Shown here piece after piece: positions 53,041 to 62,913 of a DNA stretch of 64,000 nt (its first letter is position 1; each line of letters opens with the position of its first letter). The notes under the pieces are model-generated. The model made no database searches. It saw only the letters and a list, made by a program, of their open reading frames with translations, and had not been told where the DNA came from. This stretch comes from Oscillospiraceae bacterium (GTDB lineage Bacteria; Bacillota; Clostridia; Oscillospirales; Ruminococcaceae), in NCBI GenBank assembly GCA_025757985.1, contig CP107210.1, positions 1,488,001 to 1,552,000 of the forward strand, in the 5' to 3' direction. The position numbers and the translations under genes were made by a program.

Positions 53041-53577
53041 TTATAAGATATTTTTGTGGCGATGCCATGCCATTATTATGAGAGCAATGAGCATAGTGGC
53101 GGTTTCCGCAACAGGAAATGCAAGCCAGATTCCGTTCAGTTGGAATAATTTGTTCAGACACCATAAGGCAGGAACAAGGAAAAGCAGTTGTCTGCATAAT
53201 TGAATCGCTATGCTGGAACCTACTTTTTCTGTCGCCTGAAAATAGGTGGAAATCATGGTAGAGAGACCGCAAAACAGATAGCTTGCCGCCATGATTCGCA
53301 TAGCGGATATTCCAAAGGAGCGCATGGCTTCCGACGCTGTAAATAATTCCAAAAGCTGCGCCGGAAAGAAGTTGACGGTCAATGTTCCCAGTATCATCAT
53401 ACCGGAGACCAAAGCGGTTCCGTATCGGAAAGCGGAGTGCAGCCTATCTCTGTTTCCCGCACCGTAGTTAAACCGCATAATAGGCAAACAGCCCTGAATC
53501 AAGCCGTTTACTGTCATAACGATCAGCTGCTGCACCTTAAAATACGCACCGAAGAATGCAATCGCCGTATCGGAATC
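53041..53577 (-). pseudogene. MATE-family efflux protein, C-terminal fragment
   Basis: The frame from AFFGAYFKVQQLIV (about 53570) through GCLPIMRFNYGAGNRD to the end is the second half of a MATE exporter, with five or six membrane helices. The first half is gone. A start at 53535 would be internal. An intact MATE gene lies at 61495. Confidence 0.75.
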
Positions 53578-53615
53578 ATAATACTCTCATTCATTAGCAG
53601 ATAATCTCTCGCGCC

Positions 53616-54479
53616 TTATACTGCCTCAGTAGGGATCATTTCTTTCCTATACTGCGCCGGTGACTTCCCTATCTCTTTCTTAAACACCCTGCTGAAATAC
53701 AGCGGGTTCTCATACCCTACGATTTCGGAAATTTCCTTGATGTTGTAGGTCGTCCGCTCCAACAGGCTTTGGGCGTTGACCATGCGCAAGGAGAGGATGT
53801 ACTGGGCCGGGGACATACCTGCGTACTGTTTGAAATTGTGTATAAACCAGTTGGTGCTGATGTGCAGGGATTCCGCATAATCGTCTATGCTGATCTTTGT
53901 GTTATAGTTCTCGTTGAAGTAAGCCGCCGCGCGTTCAATTTGCTCTTGGACGTTGCCGGTGGTTTTTTTCTGTTCATGCTGTTGGCGGTCCACCAACAGC
54001 AGAATATCGTTGAACAGCGATGCAATATAGTCCTCGTACCCATAGCGGCACAGCTGCAACTCCTGAATGATTTTGCGGAACAACGCCTTGTAATCCGGCA
54101 GCACACCGCAGTAGAACACATGCTCATCGAGCGAGATGCCGTGATACTCCAGTATGTTCTTTACATCACTGCCTGTGAAGTGAATCCAGAAAACTTCCGG
54201 GTTATCTTCCAGATAATATACATATTTTTGGATTTCTTCCGGCTTGTAAAGCACCATATGACCCGCGCTGACGATTTCTTCCTTGCCGTCAAACCAGAAA
54301 TGCGTCTTGCCGTTTGCCACATATAAAATCTGGTAATCCCTGCGCCCTTTCTGCCAGTAAGTCGGTAGTTTGGGGCGCGTTTTCAGCCGGTAGGTGCCAC
54401 AGCTGCCCACCACCAACGGCGTGGAGTTGTCTTTGAAATCTGTACGGGAATTGTTCAGATATCCAGCGTTAATGTACAC
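53616..54479 (-). CDS. AraC-family transcriptional regulator, likely of the lacZ operon
   Basis: The 287-residue protein has a cupin-type sugar-binding N-terminal domain (YQILYVANGKTHFWFDGKEE, GHMVLYKPEE) and a C-terminal AraC domain with two helix-turn-helix motifs (SIDDYAESLHISTNWFIHNF; NIKEISEIVGYENPLYFSRVF). It is complete. It is transcribed away from lacZ, with starts 187 bp apart, so it very probably controls that operon in response to a galactoside. Confidence 0.88.
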   Translation of the reverse strand: MYINAGYLNNSRTDFKDNSTPLVVGSCGTYRLKTRPKLPTYWQKGRRDYQILYVANGKTHFWFDGKEEIVSAGHMVLYKPEEIQKYVYYLEDNPEVFWIHFTGSDVKNILEYHGISLDEHVFYCGVLPDYKALFRKIIQELQLCRYGYEDYIASLFNDILLLVDRQQHEQKKTTGNVQEQIERAAAYFNENYNTKISIDDYAESLHISTNWFIHNFKQYAGMSPAQYILSLRMVNAQSLLERTTYNIKEISEIVGYENPLYFSRVFKKEIGKSPAQYRKEMIPTEAV

Positions 54480-54665
54480 AAAAATTCCCTCCTGTTTTTG
54501 TGAATATTGCTAGGTGCTTCGTCCATTTTACCTTCACTTTACAAAAAGCCATTGATTTTGTGCATATTTAGTGCAATACCGTTTATGTTTTATTGTATAT
54601 AGAAATTGTATAATAATTTCAGACGAAACGCAAGCAGAACTGTATAAATCACAGGAGGAGAATGG

Positions 54666-57600
54666 ATGATTATTCCGCACTATTACGAGGACCCGCACAC
54701 GCTGCATGTGGGTACCATGCCGAATCGTGCCTATTACATTCCGGCATCCCGGCGCAGCGATGCCTTAGTCGAGCACCGCGAGACCTCGGATCGCTTCCAG
54801 CTTTTGAACGGAAGCTGGAAATTTCGGTACTACGCCAGTATTTATGACTTGCAGGATGCTTTCTATGAGGTCGGCTATGATGCCTCCGCTTTTGACAGCA
54901 TCCCGGTCCCCAGCGTGTGGCAGAACCACGGTTACGACCACCACCAGTACACCAACATCCGTTATCCATTTCCCGCTGATCCGCCGTATGTTCCCAAAGA
55001 GAATCCCTGCGGCGCTTACCTCTACGACTTCACCTACCAAAAGGATGCCGCTGCCCCGCGCGCATTTCTGAATTTTGAGGGCGTTGCCTCCTGCTTCTAC
55101 GTCTGGCTCAACGGTCAGTTTGTCGGGTACAGTCAGGTCGCCCATTCCACAAGCGAGTTCGATGTAACGAAGTTTTTGCAGGACGGCACCAACCATCTGG
55201 CGGTCCTCGTGCTGAAATGGTGCGATGGCAGTTACATGGAAGATCAGGATATGTTCCGCATGAACGGCATTTTCCGTGATGTCTACCTGCTGCACCGACC
55301 GGAACAGTGCATCGAGGACTATTTCATCACCACCGACATCCACGGCAGTACCGCAGAGGTTGCTGTCCGCCTGCGTTACTACGATTCCGCCGTTGCCACC
55401 CGCATCACCCTCTACGATGCAGCCGGCACGATGGTCGGCAGCGTAACGCCCGTGGAAGCACCGGATGATGCGGCATTCCCCTATCATGCAGAAATCACCG
55501 TTGTTGACCCGACACTCTGGAATGCAGAGCAGCCCTACTTATATACCCTTGTGTTGGACACGCCTAACGAGACTATTACGGACCGTGTCGGCATCCGTGA
55601 GGTTCATGTTGCCAACAACCAGATTTATGTCAACGGCCAGTCCATCAAGTTCCACGGTGTAAACCGCCACGAATCCGACCCCGTCACGGGATATGCTGTT
55701 GGCTTTGAGCAGACGAAAAAAGACCTGCTCATGATTAAAAAGCACAACTTCAATGCCATCCGCACCAGCCATTACCCGGATGTGCCTTACTTCTACCAGC
55801 TCTGCGACCAGTACGGCTTCTTTGTCATTGATGAAGCCGACAACGAGAGCCACGGTGCGTCCGAATACTATTGCGAGGGCAACGAAAGCTGGCCCAACCA
55901 CGTTGAAAACTGGAACAAGCCCATCGCAGACAACCCGGAGTTCACCGAGGCCACCGTAGACCGCACCCGCCTCTGCGTGGAGCGTGACAAGAACCGTCCC
56001 TGCGTCATCATCTGGTCGATGGGCAACGAGAGCGCCTACGGCTGCACGTTCGAAGAAGCGCTGGCATGGACAAAGAGTTTTGACCCCCGCCGCCTGACCC
56101 ACTACGAGAGCGCCCAGTACCGCAGCAAGAACCGTAAATATGATTTCTCGAACATTGATATGTTCAGCAATATGTACCCTTCTCTCGAAAGCATTCAGGA
56201 ATATCTGGACAACGAGCCGGACAAACCCTATATCATGTGCGAGTACAGCCACTGCATGGGCAACGGCCCCGGCGATTTGGAGGATTACTTCCAGTTCATT
56301 CAGAGCCATGACGGCTTGGTCGGCGGTTTCCTGTGGGAATGGTGCGACCACGGTATTTATAAAGGGAAGATGCCCGACGGCCGCGACATCTATTATTACG
56401 GCGGCGACCACAATGAGTGGCCGCATGACGGCAATTTCTGCATGGACGGTCTGGTCTACCCCGACCGCCGCCCGCACACCGGGCTGTTGGAGTTCAAGAA
56501 CATCTATCGCCCGGCGCGTGTTGTGAAGTACGACCGGGAATCCGGCATGCTCACGCTGCATAACTACATGGACTTTGTTGATTTGACTGAGTATGCCGCA
56601 CTAACCTATCAGGTAAGCTGCGACGGCAAGGTCATCGACAACGGCTTCATCCCCTACCCTGACGGTTTCACCCTGCCGCCGCACAGCGAAAGCGCCTTGC
56701 CGTTGGCCGTCCATATTCCCGACAAAGGCAAGTGTTTCCTGAAAATCTTCTACCATTGCAAAAAAGACCTGCCCTTGCGTTCGGAAGATCATCTTCTGGG
56801 GTTTGATGAAATCCTGCTGGAAAACGAAGACAGCCGCAACCAGAAAACCTTGGCTATGTGGAGTGATGCCCCTTCCAACAGCACAATCACTGTTCAGGAG
56901 ACGGACCGCCATTTGACGCTGCGCGGCAAGAACTTCACCTACAACTTTAATAAGCTGACGGGTCTGTTCGCCGCGATGCAGTACGAGGATGCAGTCCTGT
57001 TGGACAAGGAAATGGAGTTCAACATCTGGCGTGCTCCTACGGACAATGACCGCAAGCTGAAGCTGGATTGGCTGGCTGCCCGCTATGACCACTGTATGAC
57101 CAATGCCTACCGCACCGAGTATCAGGTGACGGACAGCGGTGTGACTCTGCGCGCCAAAGTCGGCATTGCACCGATCAGCTTGCAGAAATTCCTTGATTTG
57201 GATGTCTGCTGGACGGTTTCCAACAGCGGTGCAGTAACGCTGGCACTGCACGCTGAGCGCAACACGGTATTCCCCGAACTGCCGCGCTTTGGCCTGCGCC
57301 TGTTCCTGCCAAAAGAAATGGCCCGCGTCAGTTACTTCGGCATGGGTCCGATGGAAAGCTACTGCGACAAGCACCATGCTGCCAGCCACGACTACTTCAG
57401 TTCCACCATCTGGCAGCAGCACGAGGACTACATTCGCCCGCAGGAGAACGGCAGTCACTATGATTGCGATTATGTCCAACTGGATGGCGCGGGCATCAAG
57501 CTTACCGCTGTCGGTGCAAAGCCGTTCTGCTTCAACGCCTCGCACTACACGCAGGAAGAGTTGACTGAAAAGGCGCACAACTATGAGCTGCATCCCTGTG

Positions 57601-57737
57601 ACAGCACCGTTCTCTGCCTTGACTATGCACAGAACGGCATCGGCTCTGCCAGCTGCGGGCCGCGTCTGGCGGAGCAGTACCGCCTTGACGACGCTTCCTT
57701 CGATTTCAGCATCCGTTTGATTCCTGAAAAAGCATAA
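54666..57737 (+). CDS. lacZ: Beta-galactosidase, glycoside hydrolase family 2
   Basis: The 1023-residue enzyme has the LacZ length and domain order: sugar-binding jelly roll, immunoglobulin-like domain, barrel, and C-terminal beta-gal small-chain domains. The catalytic acid/base is the Glu in IWSMGNESAYG and the nucleophile the Glu in IMCEYSHCMGNG. It hydrolyses lactose and other beta-galactosides in the cytoplasm. Ribosome binding site aggaggag. It is followed after 29 bp by a sugar symporter, forming a two-gene lactose operon opposite an AraC regulator. Confidence 0.96.
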   Translation: MIIPHYYEDPHTLHVGTMPNRAYYIPASRRSDALVEHRETSDRFQLLNGSWKFRYYASIYDLQDAFYEVGYDASAFDSIPVPSVWQNHGYDHHQYTNIRYPFPADPPYVPKENPCGAYLYDFTYQKDAAAPRAFLNFEGVASCFYVWLNGQFVGYSQVAHSTSEFDVTKFLQDGTNHLAVLVLKWCDGSYMEDQDMFRMNGIFRDVYLLHRPEQCIEDYFITTDIHGSTAEVAVRLRYYDSAVATRITLYDAAGTMVGSVTPVEAPDDAAFPYHAEITVVDPTLWNAEQPYLYTLVLDTPNETITDRVGIREVHVANNQIYVNGQSIKFHGVNRHESDPVTGYAVGFEQTKKDLLMIKKHNFNAIRTSHYPDVPYFYQLCDQYGFFVIDEADNESHGASEYYCEGNESWPNHVENWNKPIADNPEFTEATVDRTRLCVERDKNRPCVIIWSMGNESAYGCTFEEALAWTKSFDPRRLTHYESAQYRSKNRKYDFSNIDMFSNMYPSLESIQEYLDNEPDKPYIMCEYSHCMGNGPGDLEDYFQFIQSHDGLVGGFLWEWCDHGIYKGKMPDGRDIYYYGGDHNEWPHDGNFCMDGLVYPDRRPHTGLLEFKNIYRPARVVKYDRESGMLTLHNYMDFVDLTEYAALTYQVSCDGKVIDNGFIPYPDGFTLPPHSESALPLAVHIPDKGKCFLKIFYHCKKDLPLRSEDHLLGFDEILLENEDSRNQKTLAMWSDAPSNSTITVQETDRHLTLRGKNFTYNFNKLTGLFAAMQYEDAVLLDKEMEFNIWRAPTDNDRKLKLDWLAARYDHCMTNAYRTEYQVTDSGVTLRAKVGIAPISLQKFLDLDVCWTVSNSGAVTLALHAERNTVFPELPRFGLRLFLPKEMARVSYFGMGPMESYCDKHHAASHDYFSSTIWQQHEDYIRPQENGSHYDCDYVQLDGAGIKLTAVGAKPFCFNASHYTQEELTEKAHNYELHPCDSTVLCLDYAQNGIGSASCGPRLAEQYRLDDASFDFSIRLIPEKA

Positions 57738-57766
57738 CCCCTACACAAAAGAATGGAGAAAATCTC

Positions 57767-59152
57767 ATGTCTGAAAACACGGAAAGACGCTATTTAAAAT
57801 GGTATAACAAAGTCGGATACGGCTCCGGCGATGTTGCAGGCAACGTGGTCTATGCGTTCCTCTCCTCGTTTGTTATGATTTACCTGACCGACACCGTCGG
57901 CCTGAATCCCGGCATCGTCGGCACGCTGATTGCTGTGTCCAAGCTGTTTGACGGCATTACCGACATCTTCTTTGGCTCGATGATCGACAAGACGCACTCC
58001 AAGCTGGGCAAGGCTCGCCCGTGGATGCTCTACGGCTACATCGGCTGCGCCATCACACTGGTCGGCATCTTCGCCATCCCCATGGGCATGAGCGAGTTTG
58101 CCAAGTACGCATGGTTCTTAATCTGCTACACTCTGCTGAATGCCGTGTTCTACACCGCCAACAACATCGCCTACTCTGCCCTGACCGCCCTTGTCACCAA
58201 GAACAGCGCCGAGCGAGTCGAGATGGGTTCCTACCGCTTCATGTTCGCATTCGCCACCAGCCTTGCCATCCAGTCCGTCACGCTGCTGGCTGTCTCCGCA
58301 CTGGGCGACACTGCCGAAGCATGGCGCACCGTGGCTATCGTTTATGCCATGATCGGTCTGATCGTCAACACGCTCTCTGTTTTCTCCGTCAAGGAGTTGC
58401 CGGAGGAAGAGTTTGTCGATACCACGGATAAAGCCGAAATCGAGAAAGACGAGAAGTACGGTCTTGTCGAAGCTGCCAAGCTGCTGGGTTCCAACAAATA
58501 CTACCTGATGATCTGCGTTACCTACATTTTGCAGCAGATCTACGGTGCCATGATCAGCATGGGTACCTACTACACTGCTCATATCCTTGGCGACAAGAAC
58601 CTGTTCGGCGTGTTCTCTTGGGCCATCAACATTCCTTTGATCATCGCACTGGTCTTTACCCCGACCCTCGTTGCCAAGATGCACGGTATGTACAAGCTGA
58701 ATGTCGGCAGCTATGCCCTTGCTACCGTAGCCCGTGCGCTCGTTGCTGTGGCCGGCTATACTGGCACCGGCGATGTCAAGATGATGCTGCTCTTCACGGC
58801 CATCGCTGCACTGGGTCAGGGCCCGTGGCAGGGCGATATGAATGCCGTTATCGCCTCCTGCTCCGAGTACACTTGGCTGACGAAGCACAAGCGCGTGGAC
58901 GGCACGATGTACTCCTGCACCTCGCTCGGTGTCAAGCTGGGCGGCGGTCTCGGCACCGCCATCACCGGCTGGCTGCTGGCGTTCAGCAATTATGATAAGG
59001 CGCTGGCTGTGCAGCCGGAATCCTGCATCAATATGCTGAAACTCATGTACCTCGTAATTCCCTTTGTGCTGGACGCCATCATTACCTTTATCCTCTCCCG
59101 CATGAAGGTCGAGGAGGCCAACGATAAGATTCGCGCCGAAATGAAAAACTGA
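57767..59152 (+). CDS. GPH-family sugar:cation symporter (lactose/melibiose type)
   Basis: The 461-residue protein has about 12 membrane helices and the MelB/LacS-like motifs near the start (GYGSGDVAGNVVYAF, GSMIDKTHSKLGKARPW). It lacks the C-terminal EIIA domain of LacS. It should import the galactoside that LacZ splits, driven by sodium or protons. It is co-transcribed with lacZ and ends at a strong terminator. Confidence 0.93.
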   Translation: MSENTERRYLKWYNKVGYGSGDVAGNVVYAFLSSFVMIYLTDTVGLNPGIVGTLIAVSKLFDGITDIFFGSMIDKTHSKLGKARPWMLYGYIGCAITLVGIFAIPMGMSEFAKYAWFLICYTLLNAVFYTANNIAYSALTALVTKNSAERVEMGSYRFMFAFATSLAIQSVTLLAVSALGDTAEAWRTVAIVYAMIGLIVNTLSVFSVKELPEEEFVDTTDKAEIEKDEKYGLVEAAKLLGSNKYYLMICVTYILQQIYGAMISMGTYYTAHILGDKNLFGVFSWAINIPLIIALVFTPTLVAKMHGMYKLNVGSYALATVARALVAVAGYTGTGDVKMMLLFTAIAALGQGPWQGDMNAVIASCSEYTWLTKHKRVDGTMYSCTSLGVKLGGGLGTAITGWLLAFSNYDKALAVQPESCINMLKLMYLVIPFVLDAIITFILSRMKVEEANDKIRAEMKN

Positions 59153-59172
59153 TATTCACTATTCTCCTTCTC

Positions 59173-59210
59173 AAAAAGGGCTTCCGCATCTGCTGGCGGA
59201 AGCCCTTTTT
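59173..59210 (+). terminator. Terminator of the lac operon
   Basis: AAAAAGGGCTTCCGC pairs with GCGGAAGCCCTTTTT (15 bp) with a flanking T-run on both strands. Confidence 0.9.
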
Positions 59211-59290
59211 CTGTATAGTGCTTTACAGCGCAATCTTGGGGTTGTTACGCCAATGGAAAAGTACCAGATGGCATTTGCTGCGTAAAAAAT

Positions 59291-59315
59291 CTGCCAAGAG
59301 CAGTGCTCTTGGCAG
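59291..59315 (-). terminator. Terminator downstream of the TraX gene
   Basis: CTGCCAAGAGCA-g-TGCTCTTGGCAG is a near-perfect palindrome followed on the minus strand by six Ts. Confidence 0.7.
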
Positions 59316-59397
59316 CAAAATCTTATTTTATTTCATTGTACGCTTGACGGGATGCGGTTCATGCTGAGAGGGGTGTTTTTGCTGCTTATTTGGGGTG

Positions 59398-60168
59398 TCA
59401 GCGGTTCAGGAACTGCAGAGCCAGTGCAAGCACCAGCATGTGTACAGGATAAAACGCATAGCAGAAATATTGGAACCACCGGCTGTGGTATCCCTGCCGC
59501 CCGCGATACAGCCAGATGGGGACGAGCGCCAGCAGCGCAAAGCCCTGCTGGCAGATCTCAAACGAAGCGCCGAACAGCTGCACAGGGTACATCAGGCCGC
59601 CCAGCATCTCGACATTGAGCCAGTACAGTGCGAGCAGCTGCCCTGCCAGGCACCACCATGCCCGACCACGGAAGAAGTAGAAAACCAACACCGTCAGCAC
59701 GCCGACAGCGTAGTAATCGACCATGCAGAGGATTCCCAGCACCGCCCCCGCCAGAATAACGCCGACTGCGGCCGCCGCAAACAGAGCGGGGTTCTGCTTT
59801 CGGCGCACCGTTTCCAGCAGATGCACCCCCAAAAGGCCCATCAGCAGCGTCCAGATCACATTCTGGTGTACCGGGTAAAACCATGTCCCGCCGCACATCA
59901 GATTGAACGGAACCTCGGACAGCACGGCGAAAACCAGCATCCGCAGTGCGTATTTCCGGAAGCTGCGGGTGTGGAAGTACCCCTCCACCGCCATAAAGGC
60001 AAAGATAGGGTAAGCCAGTCTGCCTGCACAGGTCAGCCACTCCTGCGCAGGCAGCAGTGTGGCCCAGAGGTGGTCCATCAGCATAAGGGTCATAGCCAGA
60101 ATGTGCAGGCCCGCTGTGCTGATGTCAAAGCGGCCTGCGCCGCTGGAAAGGGTTTTCTGATTCGTCAT
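59398..60168 (-). CDS. traX: TraX family acyltransferase-like membrane protein
   Basis: The 256-residue polytopic protein begins its first helix with LHILAMTLMLMDHLWATLLP and has RLAYPIFAFMAVEGYFHT, NVIWTLLMGLLG and a C-terminal FYPVHMLVLAL, all TraX signatures. TraX of the F plasmid acetylates pilin. Chromosomal TraX homologues in Firmicutes are common and of unknown substrate. Nothing conjugative surrounds this copy. The ATG has aaaggaatg upstream. Confidence 0.88.
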   Translation of the reverse strand: MTNQKTLSSGAGRFDISTAGLHILAMTLMLMDHLWATLLPAQEWLTCAGRLAYPIFAFMAVEGYFHTRSFRKYALRMLVFAVLSEVPFNLMCGGTWFYPVHQNVIWTLLMGLLGVHLLETVRRKQNPALFAAAAVGVILAGAVLGILCMVDYYAVGVLTVLVFYFFRGRAWWCLAGQLLALYWLNVEMLGGLMYPVQLFGASFEICQQGFALLALVPIWLYRGRQGYHSRWFQYFCYAFYPVHMLVLALALQFLNR

Positions 60169-60210
60169 ACGGTCATTCCTTTACAGTTGTTGATTTGCGG
60201 TGCGGCGGCA

Positions 60211-61257
60211 TCAGTCAATGCTTTGACATTCGACTGCAACCTTTATCACACCGTCCCGCTTGTTTTCAAACAGATCGTAGGCCTCCTCGATCCTGCTCAG
60301 GGGGTAAGTGTGGGTGATGAGCGGCTCGGTATTCAGCTTGCCCTCTGCGATGAGGCGCAGCGTTTCCTCGCAGTCGCAGCCATCGACACCGCCCGTCTTG
60401 AAGGTCAGGTTTTTGCCGTACATCTCCGGCAGCGGCAGGGTCTGCGCCGTGTCATACAGCGCGACCACCGTTACGATGGCGTTGGGTCTTGCGCACTCCC
60501 ACGCAAGGCGGAAGGTGGAGGATGCGCCCGCGACCTCCAGAACCACATCGGCACCGCCGTGTGCGCTGTTGGCCTGCACAAAGGCAGCACACCCCTCCGG
60601 TGTGACCGTCAGCACCTCGGGATACTGTTCCTGCAGAAAGCGGATGCGGCCGGGGTCCTTTTCGCAGACGATGATCCGCTGCGGCTTTTTGAGCATAACG
60701 CAGAGCAGGGTGCATATTCCCGTAGGCCCGGCGCCGATGATGAGGACGGTGTCCTCCTCGGTGATCTCAGAGATGCGCGCCGCCCAGTAACCGGTGGCAA
60801 GAACATCGCCGACCAGCAGCGCCTGCCGGTCGGTCACGCCGTCAGGAATCCTGTTCAGCCCGGTGTCGGCAAACGGGACCCGCACATATTCAGCCTGCCC
60901 GCCGTCAATGCGGCAGCCAAGTGCCCAGCCGCCGTTTTTGTCGGTGCAGTTGTTCACATAGCCCTTCTTGCAGAAGAAGCACTCCCCGCAGAAGGTCTCA
61001 ACATTGACCGTCACGCGGTCCCCCGGTTTTACATGGGTCACCGCAGCGCCGACAGTCTCAACGATGCCCACCATCTCATGACCGACCGTGATGCCCGGTA
61101 CGGCGCGGGGCACGCTGCCGTGCTTGATGTGCAGATCACTTGAGCAGATGCTCGCCAGTATCACCCTGACGATGGCATCGCGCGCATCCTGCAGCACCGG
61201 CTTGGGCTTTTCCCGCCGCTCAAATTTCCCTTTCGAGACATAGGTATAGGTCTGCAT
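60211..61257 (-). CDS. Zinc-dependent alcohol dehydrogenase (MDR family)
   Basis: The 348-residue enzyme has the catalytic zinc ligands (ICSSDLHIKHG, GHEMVG), a four-Cys structural zinc lobe (CGECFFCKKGYVNNC), an NAD-binding GAGPTG and an adjacent CEKD acidic end. It oxidises or reduces an alcohol/aldehyde; the closest functional types are threonine/sorbitol-like dehydrogenases, and the substrate is open. I prefer the ATG at 61257 with aaaggtg upstream over a GTG at 61266. Confidence 0.9.
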   Translation of the reverse strand: MQTYTYVSKGKFERREKPKPVLQDARDAIVRVILASICSSDLHIKHGSVPRAVPGITVGHEMVGIVETVGAAVTHVKPGDRVTVNVETFCGECFFCKKGYVNNCTDKNGGWALGCRIDGGQAEYVRVPFADTGLNRIPDGVTDRQALLVGDVLATGYWAARISEITEEDTVLIIGAGPTGICTLLCVMLKKPQRIIVCEKDPGRIRFLQEQYPEVLTVTPEGCAAFVQANSAHGGADVVLEVAGASSTFRLAWECARPNAIVTVVALYDTAQTLPLPEMYGKNLTFKTGGVDGCDCEETLRLIAEGKLNTEPLITHTYPLSRIEEAYDLFENKRDGVIKVAVECQSID

Positions 61258-61442
61258 TGCTTTCACCTTTGCTTTCTGAAGGCCGCGGCCCTATTTCCGC
61301 CGCCGACCTTCGACTTTTCTGCGCCTATTATAGCAAGCCCGGCGCTATTTTGCAAAGGCTGCGCAGAATGGGAAAATCTTCCCGCCCGGCGCTGCGGAGC
61401 TGTTCAAGACGATGATGGAAAAATACCGGGAGTAAGCCCTAT

Positions 61443-61487
61443 AAAAAAACAGCGAGCGGCCCCCATGCGGGCCGCTCGCTGTTTTTT
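61443..61487. terminator. Bidirectional terminator
   Basis: AACAGCGAGCGGCCC pairs with GGGCCGCTCGCTGTT, with A- and T-runs on either side. It ends the MATE transcript on the minus strand. Confidence 0.85.
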
Positions 61488-61494
61488 GGTGGTT

Positions 61495-62871
61495 TTACAG
61501 CTGTGCAAGGGCCTCCTGCTCATGGAAGATGCGGATCGCCTGCCGATAGCTGAAGATGAAGTAGACGATCTCGGCCGCTGCCGTCAGCAGCCAGGAGAAG
61601 GGGTACAGCAGATACAGCGAAGGAATCGTGTGGAAATGCGCAAAGATCGTGTAGACCCAGATCACGCGGAACACACAGGAGCCCAGAATCACAATGACGG
61701 TCGGGCCAACGGTTTTGCCCAGCCCGCGGGAGGCGGCGATCGTGCAGTCCATAAAGGCGGAGATGCAGTAGGCAAGCCCCATGACCATAATGCGCTTCAT
61801 ACCGGCATCGACGACGGCGCTCTCGGTCGTGAAGAGCATCAGGAACTGGCGGCCGAATAGCAGTAGCCCGCCGCCCAGCAGAAGGCCCACGCCGAAGGAG
61901 TAGGCCAGCGAGATAAAATAGCTTTTCCGCATCCGGTCAAGCTTGCCGGCACCGTAGTTCTGGCTCATAAAGCTGGCGCAGGCCATATAGAAGGCCGCCA
62001 TCGCGTCATAGATCATCGCATCGGCGTTGGCGGCGGCCGAGTTGCCCTTGACCATCAGAGAATCGAAGGAGTTGACGCCCGCCTGAATAAACAGGTTGGC
62101 GATGGCAAAGATCGCGTTCTGCAGGCCCGCCGGTATGCCCAGCATCAGGATACGCTTTGTCGTGCCGAGGTCGAGCCGGATGCTGTGCAGATCCAGCGCA
62201 TAGCAGTCCTCCACCTTGGTGAGGGCGTGCAGGATCAGCCCGGCCGAAAGGCACTGGGCAATCGTACTGGCAAGCGCGACACCGGCCACATCCAGCTTGC
62301 AGATGATGACAAAAAACAGGTTGAGAAGGATGTTGACCACACCGGCCACGGACAGGTAGGCCAGCGGCTTTTTTGTCTCGCCGATGGCGCTGAACACCGC
62401 ATTGCCGTAGTTGTAGAGCGCCAGCGCCGGCATGCCCAGAAAATAGACCCGCAGGTAAAGGATCGCGCCGGGCAGCAGATCCTCCTTCGTGTTGAGCAGC
62501 CGCAGCAGCGCGGGGGAGCCGAACAGCCCCACGGCCAGCAGCAAAATACCGGCGAGCAGGCTGACTACCAGCGCCGAATGGACGGTCTTGCTGACATCCT
62601 TGGGGTGGCGGGCACCATAGTACCGCGCGACCAAGACATTGACGCCGTTGCTCAGGCCGATGAGAAAGCCGGTGAAAAGGGTGACAAAGGTGGAGGTGGA
62701 GCCGACAGCGCCCAGTGCGGTCGAGCCCGCAAAGCGGCCCACCACGGCAACATCGGACATGTTGAAAAGGATCTGCAGCAGGTTGGACAGTGCCAGCGGC
62801 AGACTGACGAGCAGGATCTGCTTGGCCAGCGGGCCCTCGGTCATAGATTTGGATTTTGCCTGACAGCTCAT
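61495..62871 (-). CDS. MATE-family multidrug/cation exporter
   Basis: The 458-residue protein has 12 membrane helices in two homologous halves. It opens LAKQILLVSLPLALSNLLQI, has FNMSDVAVVGRFAGSTALGAV broken here at length, and the second half has ASFMSQNYGAGKLDRMRKSY. It exports drugs or organic cations against sodium or protons. It lies 42 bp downstream of nrdG with no clear terminator between, so they may share a transcript. Confidence 0.92.
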   Translation of the reverse strand: MSCQAKSKSMTEGPLAKQILLVSLPLALSNLLQILFNMSDVAVVGRFAGSTALGAVGSTSTFVTLFTGFLIGLSNGVNVLVARYYGARHPKDVSKTVHSALVVSLLAGILLLAVGLFGSPALLRLLNTKEDLLPGAILYLRVYFLGMPALALYNYGNAVFSAIGETKKPLAYLSVAGVVNILLNLFFVIICKLDVAGVALASTIAQCLSAGLILHALTKVEDCYALDLHSIRLDLGTTKRILMLGIPAGLQNAIFAIANLFIQAGVNSFDSLMVKGNSAAANADAMIYDAMAAFYMACASFMSQNYGAGKLDRMRKSYFISLAYSFGVGLLLGGGLLLFGRQFLMLFTTESAVVDAGMKRIMVMGLAYCISAFMDCTIAASRGLGKTVGPTVIVILGSCVFRVIWVYTIFAHFHTIPSLYLLYPFSWLLTAAAEIVYFIFSYRQAIRIFHEQEALAQL

Positions 62872-62913
62872 GATCTGGTTATACTTCTCCTTATTTATAA
62901 TAATGGGCAGCCG

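Noticed and set aside
55539..56561. 340-residue minus-strand frame inside lacZ
   Set aside because: Val/Ala-rich antisense of the conserved GH2 barrel.
59395..61143. 582-residue plus-strand frame opposite traX and the dehydrogenase
   Set aside because: Gln/His/Arg-rich antisense of two recognisable genes.
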